Source: Micromonospora marina | GTDB lineage: Bacteria > Actinomycetota > Actinomycetes > Mycobacteriales > Micromonosporaceae | Length of the DNA: 64,000 bases | Reading direction: 5' to 3' | Assembly: GCF_900091565.1 (NCBI RefSeq) | Contig: NZ_FMCV01000023.1 | Coordinates: 49,102 to 113,101 of the forward strand | Shown: positions 1 to 7,607 of the stretch, piece after piece | Layout of the letters: each line of letters opens with the position of its first letter | Numbering within the stretch: position 1 is the stretch's first letter | Notes under the pieces: model-generated | The model's database searches: none | What the model saw: only the letters and a program-made list of their open reading frames with translations | What the model was told of the DNA's origin: nothing | Made by a program: the position numbers and the translations under genes

Positions 1-2
1 TC

Positions 3-203
3 GAGTACGGCGTGGTGGGCGTGGTACGGGTGCTGGAGGCCCTGGAGAAGACCTCGCCGTCGGTCGGCGGCCCGTTCAGCGTCGCGTGCATCCGCGAGGA
101 GGGCGCCCACCACCTCGACGAGAAGGAGATCACCAAGGCGATGAAGGACGCCCAGCGCTGGTGCGACCTCGAACAGGAAGCGCTCGACCGGCTGTTCGAC
201 TGA
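3..203 (+). CDS. C-terminal fragment of an unidentified protein (runs off left edge)
   Basis: The reading frame is open from the first base of the window and stops with TGA at 201-203, so only the last 66 residues are visible. They form a charged, soluble-looking segment (KTSPSVGGPFSVACIREEG followed by a Lys/Glu-rich helix and the end LDRLFD). No membrane segment or signature motif is seen and I do not recognise the family. It is followed 14 bases later by the replication-protein remnant, so it may be either the last chromosomal gene before the element or element-borne. The internal GTG or ATG codons are not supported as starts. Confidence 0.5.
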   Translation, partial: EYGVVGVVRVLEALEKTSPSVGGPFSVACIREEGAHHLDEKEITKAMKDAQRWCDLEQEALDRLFD

Positions 204-216
204 CGCCAGCAGCGGA

Positions 217-612
217 TTGATTGGCCCGGCCCACACCGACACCGCCAGCGGCGCCGCAACCGCCGACGACCGTCAAGACAGCCTTGACACCAGACCGAAC
301 GCTTACGCCGGGCTGCGGCGTTGGGCGCACATGCTCGGCTTCGGCGGCCATTTCCTCACCAAAGCCCGCCGCTACTCAGTCACCTTCGGCCTGCTCCGCG
401 ACACCCGCGCCACCTACCGCCGCACCGAAGACGACGATCCCGCCGACACCGTCACCGTCGGCACCCTCACCTACATCGGGGCCGGCTGGCTCACCGACGG
501 AGACGCACTCCTGGCCAACACCGCCGCCAGGCAGCGACGAGCAAGCAGACGGATCGGCCGCGAAGAACTCGCCCACAAAGCCTGGCTCACCGGGCCGCCG
601 CACGAGCCATGA
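217..612 (+). pseudogene. C-terminal remnant of RepSA-type replication initiator
   Basis: About residues 30-70 of this frame read LRRWAHMLGFGGHFLTKARR and continue with YSVTFGLLRDTRATYRR, then a VGTLTYIGAGW block. This is the characteristic C-terminal end of the RepSA-type rolling-circle initiators of pSAM2-like actinomycete integrative elements. Family members are typically over 400 residues, so roughly three quarters including the catalytic part is missing. The frame can only start at a TTG (217) with no convincing ribosome binding site, and the preceding stop is near base 140. It is a truncated remnant, collinear with xis and int as in intact elements. I infer it is non-functional. Confidence 0.72.
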
Positions 613-799
613 CCTCACCCCGCGCTGGTACTCACCCGCCGAGGTCGCCGTCCTACTCGGCTTCGGCATCTCCAAGGTCAAGATGAAGATCGCCACCGGC
701 GAGCTGCGCTCCATCAAGGACGGCAAGTACCGCCGCATCCTCCCCGAATGGGTCGACGACTACATCCGCGAACAGGTCGAACGCCAGGAGGCCGCCTGA
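609..799 (+). pseudogene. Excisionase (xis), apparently frameshifted near its start
   Basis: From base 623 the frame encodes RWYSPAEVAVLLGFGISKVK, then a KDGKYRRILPEWVDDYI segment. This is the MerR/excisionase-like winged helix-turn-helix of small AICE Xis proteins (about 60 residues). The only start codon at the right place, ATG 609, is in a different frame and reads MTSPRAG; removing two bases of the CGCGC run at 621-625 would join MTSPR directly to WYSPAEV. The gene ends TGATG, overlapping the integrase start by one base, so the original repSA-xis-int operon is intact in layout. Its function is probably lost. Confidence 0.7.
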
Positions 800-2025
800 T
801 GCCCGGACGCGCCCGAGCCAACGGCGAAGGCTCCATCTTCCCGTACCGCAACGGCTTCGCCGCCTACGTCTGGGTCACCAAACCGGACGGCAAACGCACC
901 CGCAAGTACATCTACGGCAGGACCCGCGAGGCCGTCCACGACAAGTAGATCAAACTGCACCAGCAGGCGAAGGCTGGGCCGGTCGTCACCCGCCTGCCCA
1001 CCCTCGCCGGCTACCTCGACTCGTGGCTCCGTGACGTCGTCGAGCCGAACCTGGCCCCCGCCACGGCGGCCAACTACGACATGTTCGTCCGCCTCTACAT
1101 CGCCCCAGAGCTGGGTTCCCGACGGGTGGACAAGCTGACCGTGCGGGACGTGCAGACCTGGCTCAACCAGCTCCGGTCCGCCTGTCAGTGCTGCCTACAG
1201 GGCAAGGACGCCGCCCGGCCGGAGGGCAAGCGGAAGTGCTGTGCCGTTGGCCGCTGCTGTCAACGGGCCGTGTCCGAACGCACCGCCCGCGATGCCTGGA
1301 CAACCCTGCGCGCCGCGCTGAACAACGCAGTCCGCGACGAGCTGCTGACCCGCAACCCAGCGGCGTTGCTCCGGGGCGCCAAGCCTCGCCCGCACAAGGC
1401 CAGGCCGTGGTCCGTCGACGAGGTTCGCCAATTCCTGGAGTCGGCCCGTGCTGACGGCGACCCGCTCTACGCCGCGTACGTGCTGATCCTGGTCCTCGGG
1501 CTGCGCCGGGGTGAAGTTCTGGGCCTGCGGTGGGAGGACGTTGACCTGACCGTCAACGAGTTGTCGGTGGCCTACCAGCTCCAGCGCATCCGCCGGCAGC
1601 TCCTGCATCGGGAGACCAAGACCGAGTCGTCGGAGGCGACCCTGCCTCTGCCGGCCACCTGCGCCACTGCCCTGCGCTCCCGTGGGGAAGATCAAAAGCG
1701 GCATCAGAAACACGCCGGCCGGGCCTGGCAGGACAACGGCCTGGTCTTCACCACCCGGCTCGGTACGCCGATCGAGCCGAGGAACTTCCATCGGGAGTTC
1801 AAGACCCGCTGCCGCAAGGCCGGCGTACGGGAGATCTCGGTGCACACCACCCGACGGACCTGCGCTTCCCTGCTGGTGGCGCTCGACGTCCACCCCCGGG
1901 TGACCATGCAGATCCTGCGTCACAGCCAGATCGCCGTGACCATGTACATCTACAGCGAAGCCACCTCGGAGGCGACCCAAGCCGCCTTGAAGCGACTTGG
2001 TGGGCGGCTCGATCCCTGTCCGTAG
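799..2025 (+). pseudogene. Tyrosine site-specific integrase interrupted by an amber codon
   Basis: The frame starts at ATG 799 (MPGRARANGEGSIF, an Arm-type DNA-binding domain) and is stopped by TAG at 946-948. It then continues in the same frame without further stops to 2025. Relatives have Trp at this site (VHDKWIKLH), so one G-to-A change explains the stop. Downstream are a SAM-like core-binding domain, a Cys-rich insert (CQCCLQGKD to KRKCC and GRCC) common in actinobacterial element integrases, and the catalytic domain. That domain has Arg (GLRRGEVLGLRW), HxxR (HTTR), His (ILRHSQ) and Tyr (MYIYS). Full length would be 408 aa. Re-initiation at ATG 1081 would give 314 aa lacking the arm-binding part. 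A suppressor tRNA or a sequencing error are the alternatives. Confidence 0.85.
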
Positions 2026-2850
2026 TCAGCCGACCGAAGCCAGCAAATCCTCAGCCAAAGCAGAAGCGGCGGCCGAAACGACGGGGGGATCTCCGATACC
2101 TTCCTCAGCCCTTCCCGCCATTACCGATCCGAGGGCATCGGGGCCTGCCGCGAATAGGTTCGCAACAAATCCCATGGCTTGGTCAGTAACTTGTCCAGCT
2201 AGATCATCAGCCCGCAGCTCCCGTAGCTTGGCAGCAAGCTGCTCGGTTGGCACGGCTACGAGCAGACGATAGATGTCGTGCGCGTCCTTGTCCACAAGGC
2301 GCCTGGGCGTTTCCTGCCGCTCGCCGATCTTGTGCAACTTGGCCACGAGCAAAGCGGCAGGGCCTGCAACATTGGCCGTATAGACCCGGTTGTCCCCCGG
2401 AGCGAGCGCATGTATTTCAACCGCATCATGGTCGACGACCGCGGCCTCCAATCCGACCGCTCTCCTCGCAGCACTTTTGGAGTGAGGTGGGATATTCGCT
2501 GCGCGGCGACTTGATCCACCAGCAAGCGCTTCCGGAACCATCAGGTCAACGGGAATGCCTTTGGGATTCAGCCACGCTCCAGGCTGGTGCGCTTGAACAT
2601 CGAGATGAAAGCCGGCAGCGCGCATGGCCTCCTCCAGCAACGGCTCCTGCGGGAGCGCACGTGCGTCGAGCGCAAGGTCACAATCCTTGGTCGCCTCCGC
2701 TAAGGCGATGGGCGCGGCCCCCGTGTGCAGATATATGGCTTGCGCTCCCACTACGACCACAGCGTCGGCATGCTCGCGGAGGGCTTCCAGTGCATCCAGT
2801 AACGCGCTACGTGCGGCTACCAGTAGGTCAGCGTCGCCAAGCCCGCTCAT
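2026..2850 (-). CDS. AbiEii-like nucleotidyltransferase toxin
   Basis: This 274-aa protein has a nucleotidyltransferase-fold start: VVVVGAQAIYLHTG (the glycine loop) followed by TKDCDLALD, which supplies the paired acidic metal ligands. This is typical of AbiEii/MenT-like putative toxins. I chose ATG 2850 because GGAG lies 5 bases upstream; a TTG at 2868 is less likely. It overlaps the end of the upstream AbiEi-like gene by 23 bases, so the two are translationally coupled. Base composition is visibly lower in G+C than the neighbours, as expected for cargo. In known systems such enzymes modify tRNA or nucleotides and arrest growth; here that is inferred. It ends one base after the integrase stop, convergently. 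Confidence 0.72.
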   Translation of the reverse strand: MSGLGDADLLVAARSALLDALEALREHADAVVVVGAQAIYLHTGAAPIALAEATKDCDLALDARALPQEPLLEEAMRAAGFHLDVQAHQPGAWLNPKGIPVDLMVPEALAGGSSRRAANIPPHSKSAARRAVGLEAAVVDHDAVEIHALAPGDNRVYTANVAGPAALLVAKLHKIGERQETPRRLVDKDAHDIYRLLVAVPTEQLAAKLRELRADDLAGQVTDQAMGFVANLFAAGPDALGSVMAGRAEEGIGDPPVVSAAASALAEDLLASVG

Positions 2851-3925
2851 GCTTCTCCATCCAATCAAGGAGTTCTTGTCCCTCAGCAGGAGTCCGCCCA
2901 GGACCTGTTAGTAGATCGACAGCAGCTTGGCTCGGAGCCACATAAAGTAGACCGTCATCCTGCACCAGTCGATCGAATACGACGTCATATTTTCCTTGAG
3001 CGACAAGTACGTTTGCGCCGGTATCAACGGCGCGCAGCCTGAGCTTTTCGGCGGCTTGGTCTACGTCGTCTACATAAACCATCGCTAGTTTGGCAGGAGC
3101 ATACGGCGCTAAGCGATGGGCCGCCAGAGAACCAGTCAATGCGTAGCGCAATCCTTGGGCTCCCCGCAGGCTTTCCTGCAACGCCGGCAGACCTCGCGGA
3201 CTCAAGTAAGAGTTGACAGTGTTGCTGCGCTGAAAACCGTAATCCTCGCTCCATCGCTCTAGGATTCGACGCCACTCGACGTCCACTATCGGGCCGCGTC
3301 GATCACGTCTAACAAGCGCTTCACGCTCAAGGAACTCAACCACTCGGTACGTCGCACCTGTCGACGCCCCAGACAGGCGTATCAAGTCCGGAACGGTCAT
3401 GGGCTCAGCGATATCGACCAAGGCACGCACAACACGGGCTGCTGGAGACCCCTGCAATGTTCCGCGCGGCCTGCCTGGCCCCCGCCAGGGATCTCGATCA
3501 GCGCCCCTGTCACGCAGGTACATCGCTGGACGTTCAAGCAAGATGTGCATGTTCCCAGTAGCGTCAACGTAGGAAACCCTGCGTTCTTCTAGCCATGCGC
3601 GAGCGGAAGACCCGATGTATCGCGCGGCGAGCATAGGCGCCGGACGATCGACGTGAGGAAGGCTGTAGGAGCGAAGTTGGTCAAGGGCCGCAGCAAGATC
3701 ACTCGTGACGACTGAGCGCTTTGCCTCAATGAAGAAGACCGCTTGCGTCCCATCAGGAGCGGTTAACTCGGCTACACCGTCGATCCGGCGGTCCACCTCC
3801 TGGCCAGCAAGGCGGATCGACCACCCAGGCGGCAGGCGATCCTCCACGAGTGCCAGGGCGCGGCGGAGGACATCGGCCTCGCGCTCCGGCGGCGCATCAA
3901 GGGAAGCTTTGCGTGAGGATCGCAC
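2828..3925 (-). CDS. AbiEi-family antitoxin / winged-helix repressor
   Basis: This 365-aa protein has three parts. Residues 1-90 include DGVAEL and then FFIEAKRS followed by an LRSYSLP helix, the nuclease-like core seen in AbiEi antitoxins. Residues 100-140 read ARYIGSSARAWLEERRVSYV and DATGNMHI, a pattern diagnostic for the family. Residues about 165-230 form a winged helix-turn-helix (MTVPDLIRLSGASTGATYRV). The role would be to neutralise and autoregulate the downstream nucleotidyltransferase. The GTG start at 3925 follows GGTGAGG. A 17-bp palindrome lies 38 bases upstream of the start. The pair sits between a dead integrase and a tRNA gene, so it is element cargo that has outlived the element. 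Confidence 0.75.
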   Translation of the reverse strand: MRSSRKASLDAPPEREADVLRRALALVEDRLPPGWSIRLAGQEVDRRIDGVAELTAPDGTQAVFFIEAKRSVVTSDLAAALDQLRSYSLPHVDRPAPMLAARYIGSSARAWLEERRVSYVDATGNMHILLERPAMYLRDRGADRDPWRGPGRPRGTLQGSPAARVVRALVDIAEPMTVPDLIRLSGASTGATYRVVEFLEREALVRRDRRGPIVDVEWRRILERWSEDYGFQRSNTVNSYLSPRGLPALQESLRGAQGLRYALTGSLAAHRLAPYAPAKLAMVYVDDVDQAAEKLRLRAVDTGANVLVAQGKYDVVFDRLVQDDGLLYVAPSQAAVDLLTGPGRTPAEGQELLDWMEKHERAWRR

Positions 3926-3962
3926 GCCTCACCCCCATCGCTGGGTTCGGGTAATTAGCTAG

Positions 3963-3979
3963 TTCCGTTCCGAACGGAA
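3963..3979 (-). promoter_or_regulatory. Palindromic operator of the toxin-antitoxin operon
   Basis: TTCCGTTC-C-GAACGGAA is a perfect inverted repeat with 8-bp arms and a single central base. It lies between a -10-like hexamer and the antitoxin start codon on the minus strand. Placement and symmetry fit autorepression by the winged-helix antitoxin. Confidence 0.6.
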
Positions 3980-3983
3980 ACAT

Positions 3984-3989
3984 CTTATA
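3984..3989 (-). promoter_or_regulatory. Candidate -10 element for the toxin-antitoxin operon
   Basis: Read on the minus strand this is TATAAG, in the only clearly A+T-rich spot of the 300-base gap between the antitoxin gene and the tRNA terminator. No good -35 hexamer is seen at 17 bases. The rest of the gap (3990-4184) holds nothing I can identify. Confidence 0.35.
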
Positions 3990-4184
3990 TCCAGAAACCG
4001 TCAAGGTCGACCATCTCGCCGAAACCCGGCGCGCTGCCTCCTGACCAGGCGTGATCCAGACGGAAGACGCGACTCCCACCTGGAGAGAGTCGCGGCTGAG
4101 CGCACACCTCGCAGCCGCCTCCGGCCACCTCATCCTGGCGGGCCCAGCTCGCATGACTGCTGCACTTCACTGCTGTACAAGATC

Positions 4185-4220
4185 GAAAAAGGCCGCCTCC
4201 CACCACGGGAAACGGCCCTT
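4185..4220 (-). terminator. Rho-independent terminator of the tRNA-Ala transcript
   Basis: On the minus strand the sequence forms GGCCG/CGGCC with flanking AAG/CTT pairing around a 17-base loop, followed by a run of five T. It starts 8 bases beyond the tRNA 3' end. Confidence 0.7.
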
Positions 4221-4228
4221 GAACTGGG

Positions 4229-4302
4229 TGGAGCTGAGGGGATTTGAACCCCTGACCCCCTCGATGCGAACGAGGTGCGCTACCGGTCTGCGCCACAGCC
4301 CC
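4229..4302 (-). tRNA. tRNA-Ala (anticodon CGC)
   Basis: The minus strand folds into a 74-nt cloverleaf. The acceptor stem GGGGCTG/CAGCTCC carries the G3-U70 pair that defines alanine tRNAs, the D arm is GCGC/GCGC, the anticodon stem CCTCG/CGAGG closes loop TTCGCAT, and the T arm is AGGGG/CCCCT with loop TTCAAAT. The discriminator is A and CCA is not encoded. Its 3' end faces the integrase remnant, as expected for an AICE attachment gene. No second copy of the 3' end is present in the window, so the other attachment site lies outside or is lost. Confidence 0.95.
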
Positions 4303-4408
4303 TCCGCCGGCGAACCGGCGTCGGTCCCACCCAGCTTTCACCGGGTGGGCCGGCGACAAGGCTAACAGGTCGCGCCCCCACGACGCGAACCGCCCCACCG
4401 CGCACATA

Positions 4409-4456
4409 GATCTTGGAAGAAGGCGGCCCCCAGAGGGGCCCATTTCCTCCAAGATC
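4409..4456. repeat. Long intergenic hairpin (GATCTTGGA type)
   Basis: GATCTTGGA at 4409-4417 pairs with TCCAAGATC at 4448-4456, and GGCCCC pairs with GGGGCC inside. There is no T-run on either side, so it is not an ordinary terminator. It lies in the otherwise empty gap 4303-4590 between the tRNA and the SepX-like gene. Confidence 0.6.
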
Positions 4457-4483
4457 GCCCGCCGCGGGCGACGCGAACCGCGT

Positions 4484-4538
4484 GAGTGGAACGTCGCGGG
4501 TGTCATGGAGGGCCGGAGACACCCACGGCGTTCCACTC
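4484..4538. repeat. Two-tier intergenic hairpin (GAGTGGAACG type)
   Basis: GAGTGGAACG at 4484-4493 pairs with CGTTCCACTC at 4529-4538. A second nested pair, GGGTGTC at 4498-4504 with GACACCC at 4518-4524, closes a 13-base loop. Two separated perfect stems in one element suggest a mobile or REP-like palindrome. It lies 53 bases beyond the stop codon of the minus-strand gene at 4591, so it could also stabilise that mRNA's 3' end. Confidence 0.6.
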
Positions 4539-4590
4539 GCTGGGAGATCACACGCGAACGAAGGCCGCGCCGACGAGGCGGGCAAGGCGG

Positions 4591-5373
4591 TCAGGCGCCT
4601 CGGCCGGACTGGTAGGGGCGCCCGCGCAGGCCGCCCGCCCGCCGGTAGGACACCGAGCCGCCGCTCGCCGCCGGTGGCAGGTCCGCGGGACGGTCCAGCC
4701 CCATCGCCGTACGCCGGACCGCCTCGCGCTGCGCGGCCAGCCGGCGCTGCGCCTCCCGCCGGGCGGCCGCGCGCCGGGCCTGCTCGCGGCGCACCTCGGC
4801 CTGGCGGGCGGCCAGCCAGGTTGCCTCGCGGGCGTCCGCGCGCCGCCGCCGGCGCTCGGCCAGGGCGCGCTGCCGCAGGTGTACGACGTACGCCACGAGC
4901 AGCGTGCCGGTGACCGAGACGCTGATCCAGAACCCGGGGCCGACGAGCACCACACCGCCCAGCTCGACCACGTTGAGCAACAGCAGCGCGGCCAGCACCC
5001 GGCGCCGGCGGTAGATCGCCGGGGTGTGCCGCCGCCGGGGCGGGTGCCGTCGGCGGGACTGGGCCGGCACCGCGGAGACGGGCCGGAGCCGACCGGAGCG
5101 GCGACGCAGCGGCGGGGCCGATACCGGGCGGGCGAGACTACCCGTGTCGGAGTCTTCACTGAGCGTCACAACGAGGGAGCGCGGCGGGTGCAGCGGTCGC
5201 CGTCCGGGCACGGTGCGCCGTCGACGCTGGCGCTGGAGCACCCGCGCCGTCGACTGCGCCCGCTCCGCCACCAGCCGCTCGGTGGCGTCGTACCGGCGGA
5301 CCAGCGCCGGAGCGAGGGCGAGCAGACCGGCGGCGGCGAGGACGGCGAGGAGCACCGACGTGGGCACCCTCAC
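4591..5373 (-). CDS. SepX/GlpR-like divisome-associated membrane protein
   Basis: This 260-aa protein starts at GTG 5373 behind GGGAGG. Residues 3-20 form an N-terminal membrane segment (SVLLAVLAAAGLLALAPALV) followed by RRYDATERLVAER. Residues about 125-165 contain two more hydrophobic helices, and the C-terminal 80 residues are a highly charged Arg/Ala/Glu helix, likely a coiled coil. The layout and neighbours (GNAT, moeA, galU) match the conserved actinobacterial locus whose Streptomyces member SepX stabilises the cell-division machinery. The assignment is by synteny and architecture rather than a motif. Confidence 0.6.
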   Translation of the reverse strand: MRVPTSVLLAVLAAAGLLALAPALVRRYDATERLVAERAQSTARVLQRQRRRRTVPGRRPLHPPRSLVVTLSEDSDTGSLARPVSAPPLRRRSGRLRPVSAVPAQSRRRHPPRRRHTPAIYRRRRVLAALLLLNVVELGGVVLVGPGFWISVSVTGTLLVAYVVHLRQRALAERRRRRADAREATWLAARQAEVRREQARRAAARREAQRRLAAQREAVRRTAMGLDRPADLPPAASGGSVSYRRAGGLRGRPYQSGRGA

Positions 5374-5543
5374 CCCTCCCGTCACCGATGTTCTCCGGCG
5401 AGCGCCACACCGCCGCAACTTCTTCCGTCGACCGTCGTTTACGGCGCACTTCGTGCGGGCGGGCAGCGCTTGCCGCAGCTTGCAGTTACTTGAGGTTACG
5501 GGCCGCCGACCCGGTTCACAGTGCGCCGCGCCGGGCGCTCGCC

Positions 5544-6185
5544 TCAGCGGCGGTTGTCACGTACGCGGTGCCACCGCGCCAGCAAGCCGCCCTCGGCTAC
5601 GACTTCCTCGCCCGTCATCGCGTATCCGATATGGTCGCGCCACGCGCCGTCGATGTGCATGTAGCGCACGTGATAGGCCTCCTCGCGGAAGCCGAGCTTC
5701 TCCACCACCCGCCGGGACGGCATGTTCTCCGGCCGGATGTTCACCTCGATCCGGTGCAGGCCGCCCGGCCCGAACGCGTGATCCACGGCGAGCGCCACAG
5801 CGGTCGGGATCACGCCACGGCCGGCCATCCGGGAGTCCACCCAGTAGCCCACGTACCCGGAGCAGAACGCCCGCCGCACGATGCTGCCGATGTTGACGTG
5901 ACCGACCAGCCGCTCCCGCCCGGTCTCGCGCAGGCAGACCGCGAACGGCATGCCCTCACCGGTACGCGCGGACCTGCGCTGGTCGGCGTGCACCAGGCGG
6001 AACGCGGCGGGCGAGTTCGTCTCGTACCAGCCACCGGGCACATGGGACTCCCACGGCGCCAGCCACTCCCGGTTCGCGCGCCGGATCTCCGACCAGGCGG
6101 CGGCGTCCGAACGCCGGTACGGCCGCAGCACCACCGGACCGTCCACCAGCACCGCCGGCCACCCCGGCACCCGCCGGAACCTCAC
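5544..6185 (-). CDS. GNAT-family N-acetyltransferase, RimJ/RimL type
   Basis: This 213-aa protein contains VLRPYRRSDAAAW at residue 20, GYVGYWVDSRMAGRGVIPTA (motif A, acetyl-CoA pyrophosphate loop, about residues 109-128) and HRIEVNIRPENMPSRRVVEKLGF. All are hallmarks of RimJ-type acetyltransferases that modify protein N-termini, often of ribosomal proteins. Its GTG start at 6183-6185 falls inside the first copy of a 56-bp tandem repeat, which therefore supplies its leader. The gene lies between the SepX-like gene and moeA in the conserved actinobacterial order. Confidence 0.85.
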   Translation of the reverse strand: MRFRRVPGWPAVLVDGPVVLRPYRRSDAAAWSEIRRANREWLAPWESHVPGGWYETNSPAAFRLVHADQRRSARTGEGMPFAVCLRETGRERLVGHVNIGSIVRRAFCSGYVGYWVDSRMAGRGVIPTAVALAVDHAFGPGGLHRIEVNIRPENMPSRRVVEKLGFREEAYHVRYMHIDGAWRDHIGYAMTGEEVVAEGGLLARWHRVRDNRR

Positions 6186-6299
6186 CGAGCTTGCCTTCCG
6201 CTCGCGACTGCGGGGCTCGCAAGCTCACTCCTCGCGCTCACCGAGCTTGCCTTCCGCTCGCGACTGCGGGGCTCGCAAGCTCACTCCTCGCGCTCACCG
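6181..6299. repeat. 56-bp tandem repeat with internal palindrome
   Basis: Two identical 56-bp units (6181-6236 and 6237-6292) are followed by the first 7 bases of a third. Each unit contains GAGCTTGC and GCAAGCTC, an 8-bp inverted repeat about 24 bases apart. On the minus strand each also offers GAGGAGTGAG, which looks like a ribosome binding site followed by GTG. The array fills the whole space between moeA and the GNAT gene. Confidence 0.9.
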
Positions 6300-7607
6300 G
6301 CGCCGGTCCAGCAACAACACATCCACTGTCGATCCGGCGGCGGCCGTGGTGACCCGCTCGCCGAGCACCAGCAGGCCGTTCGCCTCGGCCAGGCCGGAGA
6401 GCGTGTACGGGCCACCGGCCAGCGGCTGCACCGTGTACCCGCCGCCACGCCGCTCGGCCACGTGCGCGGGCCGGAACTCGCGCAGCCCCACCGGGGACGA
6501 GACCGTCTCCAGCAGGTGCGCGCGGACGCTCGGCCGGAACACCGGCTCGGCGCCGGCCAGCAGCTGGATGGCCGGGCGGGCCAGCACCTCGAAGCCGATC
6601 AGCGCCGCGCCGGGCTCACCGGGAAGACACACCACCGGCACCTCCTCGGCGCCGACCGTACCGAACCCGAGAGCCGTTCCGGGATAGAGGGCCACCTCTG
6701 TGAAGGCGACCGGCCCGGCCCGGCCGCCGTCGCGGCGGGACAGGATGCGGCGGACCATGTCACCGGGGCCGGTGCCGGTGCCGCCGGTGGTGATGATCAG
6801 GTCGGCGCGCAACGTCTGGTCGTCCAGCAGACCGCGCAGCGCCTCCGGGTCGTCGTCGCAGATCCCCACCCGGTACGCGAGCGCGCCCGCCTCCGCCGCC
6901 GCCGCGGTCAGCGCGTGCGAGTTGGTGTCCACCACCTGGCCGGGCTGGCTGCCCCGGCCCACGTCCACCAGTTCGTCGCCGGTGGCCACGACGACCACGC
7001 GCGGGCTGGGCCGCACCACGACGTGCCCGATGCCGGTGGCGGCGAACACCGCGACCAGGGCCGGTGACACGTACGCCCCGGCGCGGGCGAGCAGCGTGCC
7101 GGCGACCAGTTCCTCCCCGGCGCGGCGCAGGCCGTACCCCCGTTTGGGGGCCCGGAAGATCTCGACGGCAGCCATGCCCTGGTCGGTCCACTCCACCGGG
7201 ACGACCACGTCCGCGCCGATCGGCAGCGGCGCGCCCGCCGCCACCGAGAAGCACGAGCCGGGGGTGAGTCGCACCGGCCGCCAGCTCGCCGCGCCCAGGT
7301 CACCCACCACGTTCAGGCGGATGGTGCGGCCGCCGGGCATACCGGAGGGGGCCGGGACGTAGCCCGGCCCCCGACTCCCACCGGAGATGTCCTCCCAGCG
7401 CGCGGCGTACCCGTCCACCGCCGCCTGGTGGAAGGCGGGGTACGAGTGCGGGGCGACCACGTCCTCGGCGAGCACGTTGCCGTACGCCTGGGTCAGGTCG
7501 AGGTCGAGTGGAGGCAGCGCGCGTAACCTGCGCAGCACACTGCCCAGGTAGTCGGCGAGCGGCGTCAACTCGTTCGCGGCCGCCTCGGCGTCGGCCGTCG
7601 CGGTCAT
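6294..7607 (-). CDS. moeA: Molybdopterin molybdenumtransferase MoeA
   Basis: This 437-aa protein inserts molybdate into adenylylated molybdopterin in molybdenum cofactor synthesis. Seen motifs are EDVVAPHSYPAFHQAAVDGY (the MoeA substrate loop, residues 45-65), then GDELVDVGR and DLIITTGGTGTGPGDM of the MogA-like domain. Domain IV follows at the C-terminus. Its ATG (7605-7607) overlaps the galU stop in an ATGA, so the two are translationally coupled. Length is normal for the family. A gephyrin-like paralogue cannot be excluded, but the context is that of actinobacterial moeA. Confidence 0.9.
   Translation of the reverse strand: MTATADAEAAANELTPLADYLGSVLRRLRALPPLDLDLTQAYGNVLAEDVVAPHSYPAFHQAAVDGYAARWEDISGGSRGPGYVPAPSGMPGGRTIRLNVVGDLGAASWRPVRLTPGSCFSVAAGAPLPIGADVVVPVEWTDQGMAAVEIFRAPKRGYGLRRAGEELVAGTLLARAGAYVSPALVAVFAATGIGHVVVRPSPRVVVVATGDELVDVGRGSQPGQVVDTNSHALTAAAAEAGALAYRVGICDDDPEALRGLLDDQTLRADLIITTGGTGTGPGDMVRRILSRRDGGRAGPVAFTEVALYPGTALGFGTVGAEEVPVVCLPGEPGAALIGFEVLARPAIQLLAGAEPVFRPSVRAHLLETVSSPVGLREFRPAHVAERRGGGYTVQPLAGGPYTLSGLAEANGLLVLGERVTTAAAGSTVDVLLLDRRR

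Noticed and set aside
3897..4154. 85-aa minus-strand frame upstream of the antitoxin gene
   Set aside because: It overlaps the operator and promoter region and has no ribosome binding site or conserved pattern.
4303..4590. A second tRNA or att core in the gap after tRNA-Ala
   Set aside because: The inverted repeats do not fold as a cloverleaf and no copy of the tRNA 3' end is present.
5388..7067. 559-aa plus-strand frame over the GNAT and moeA genes
   Set aside because: Codon pattern and composition (His, Arg, Gln-rich) are those of an antisense shadow; the minus-strand genes have clear domains.
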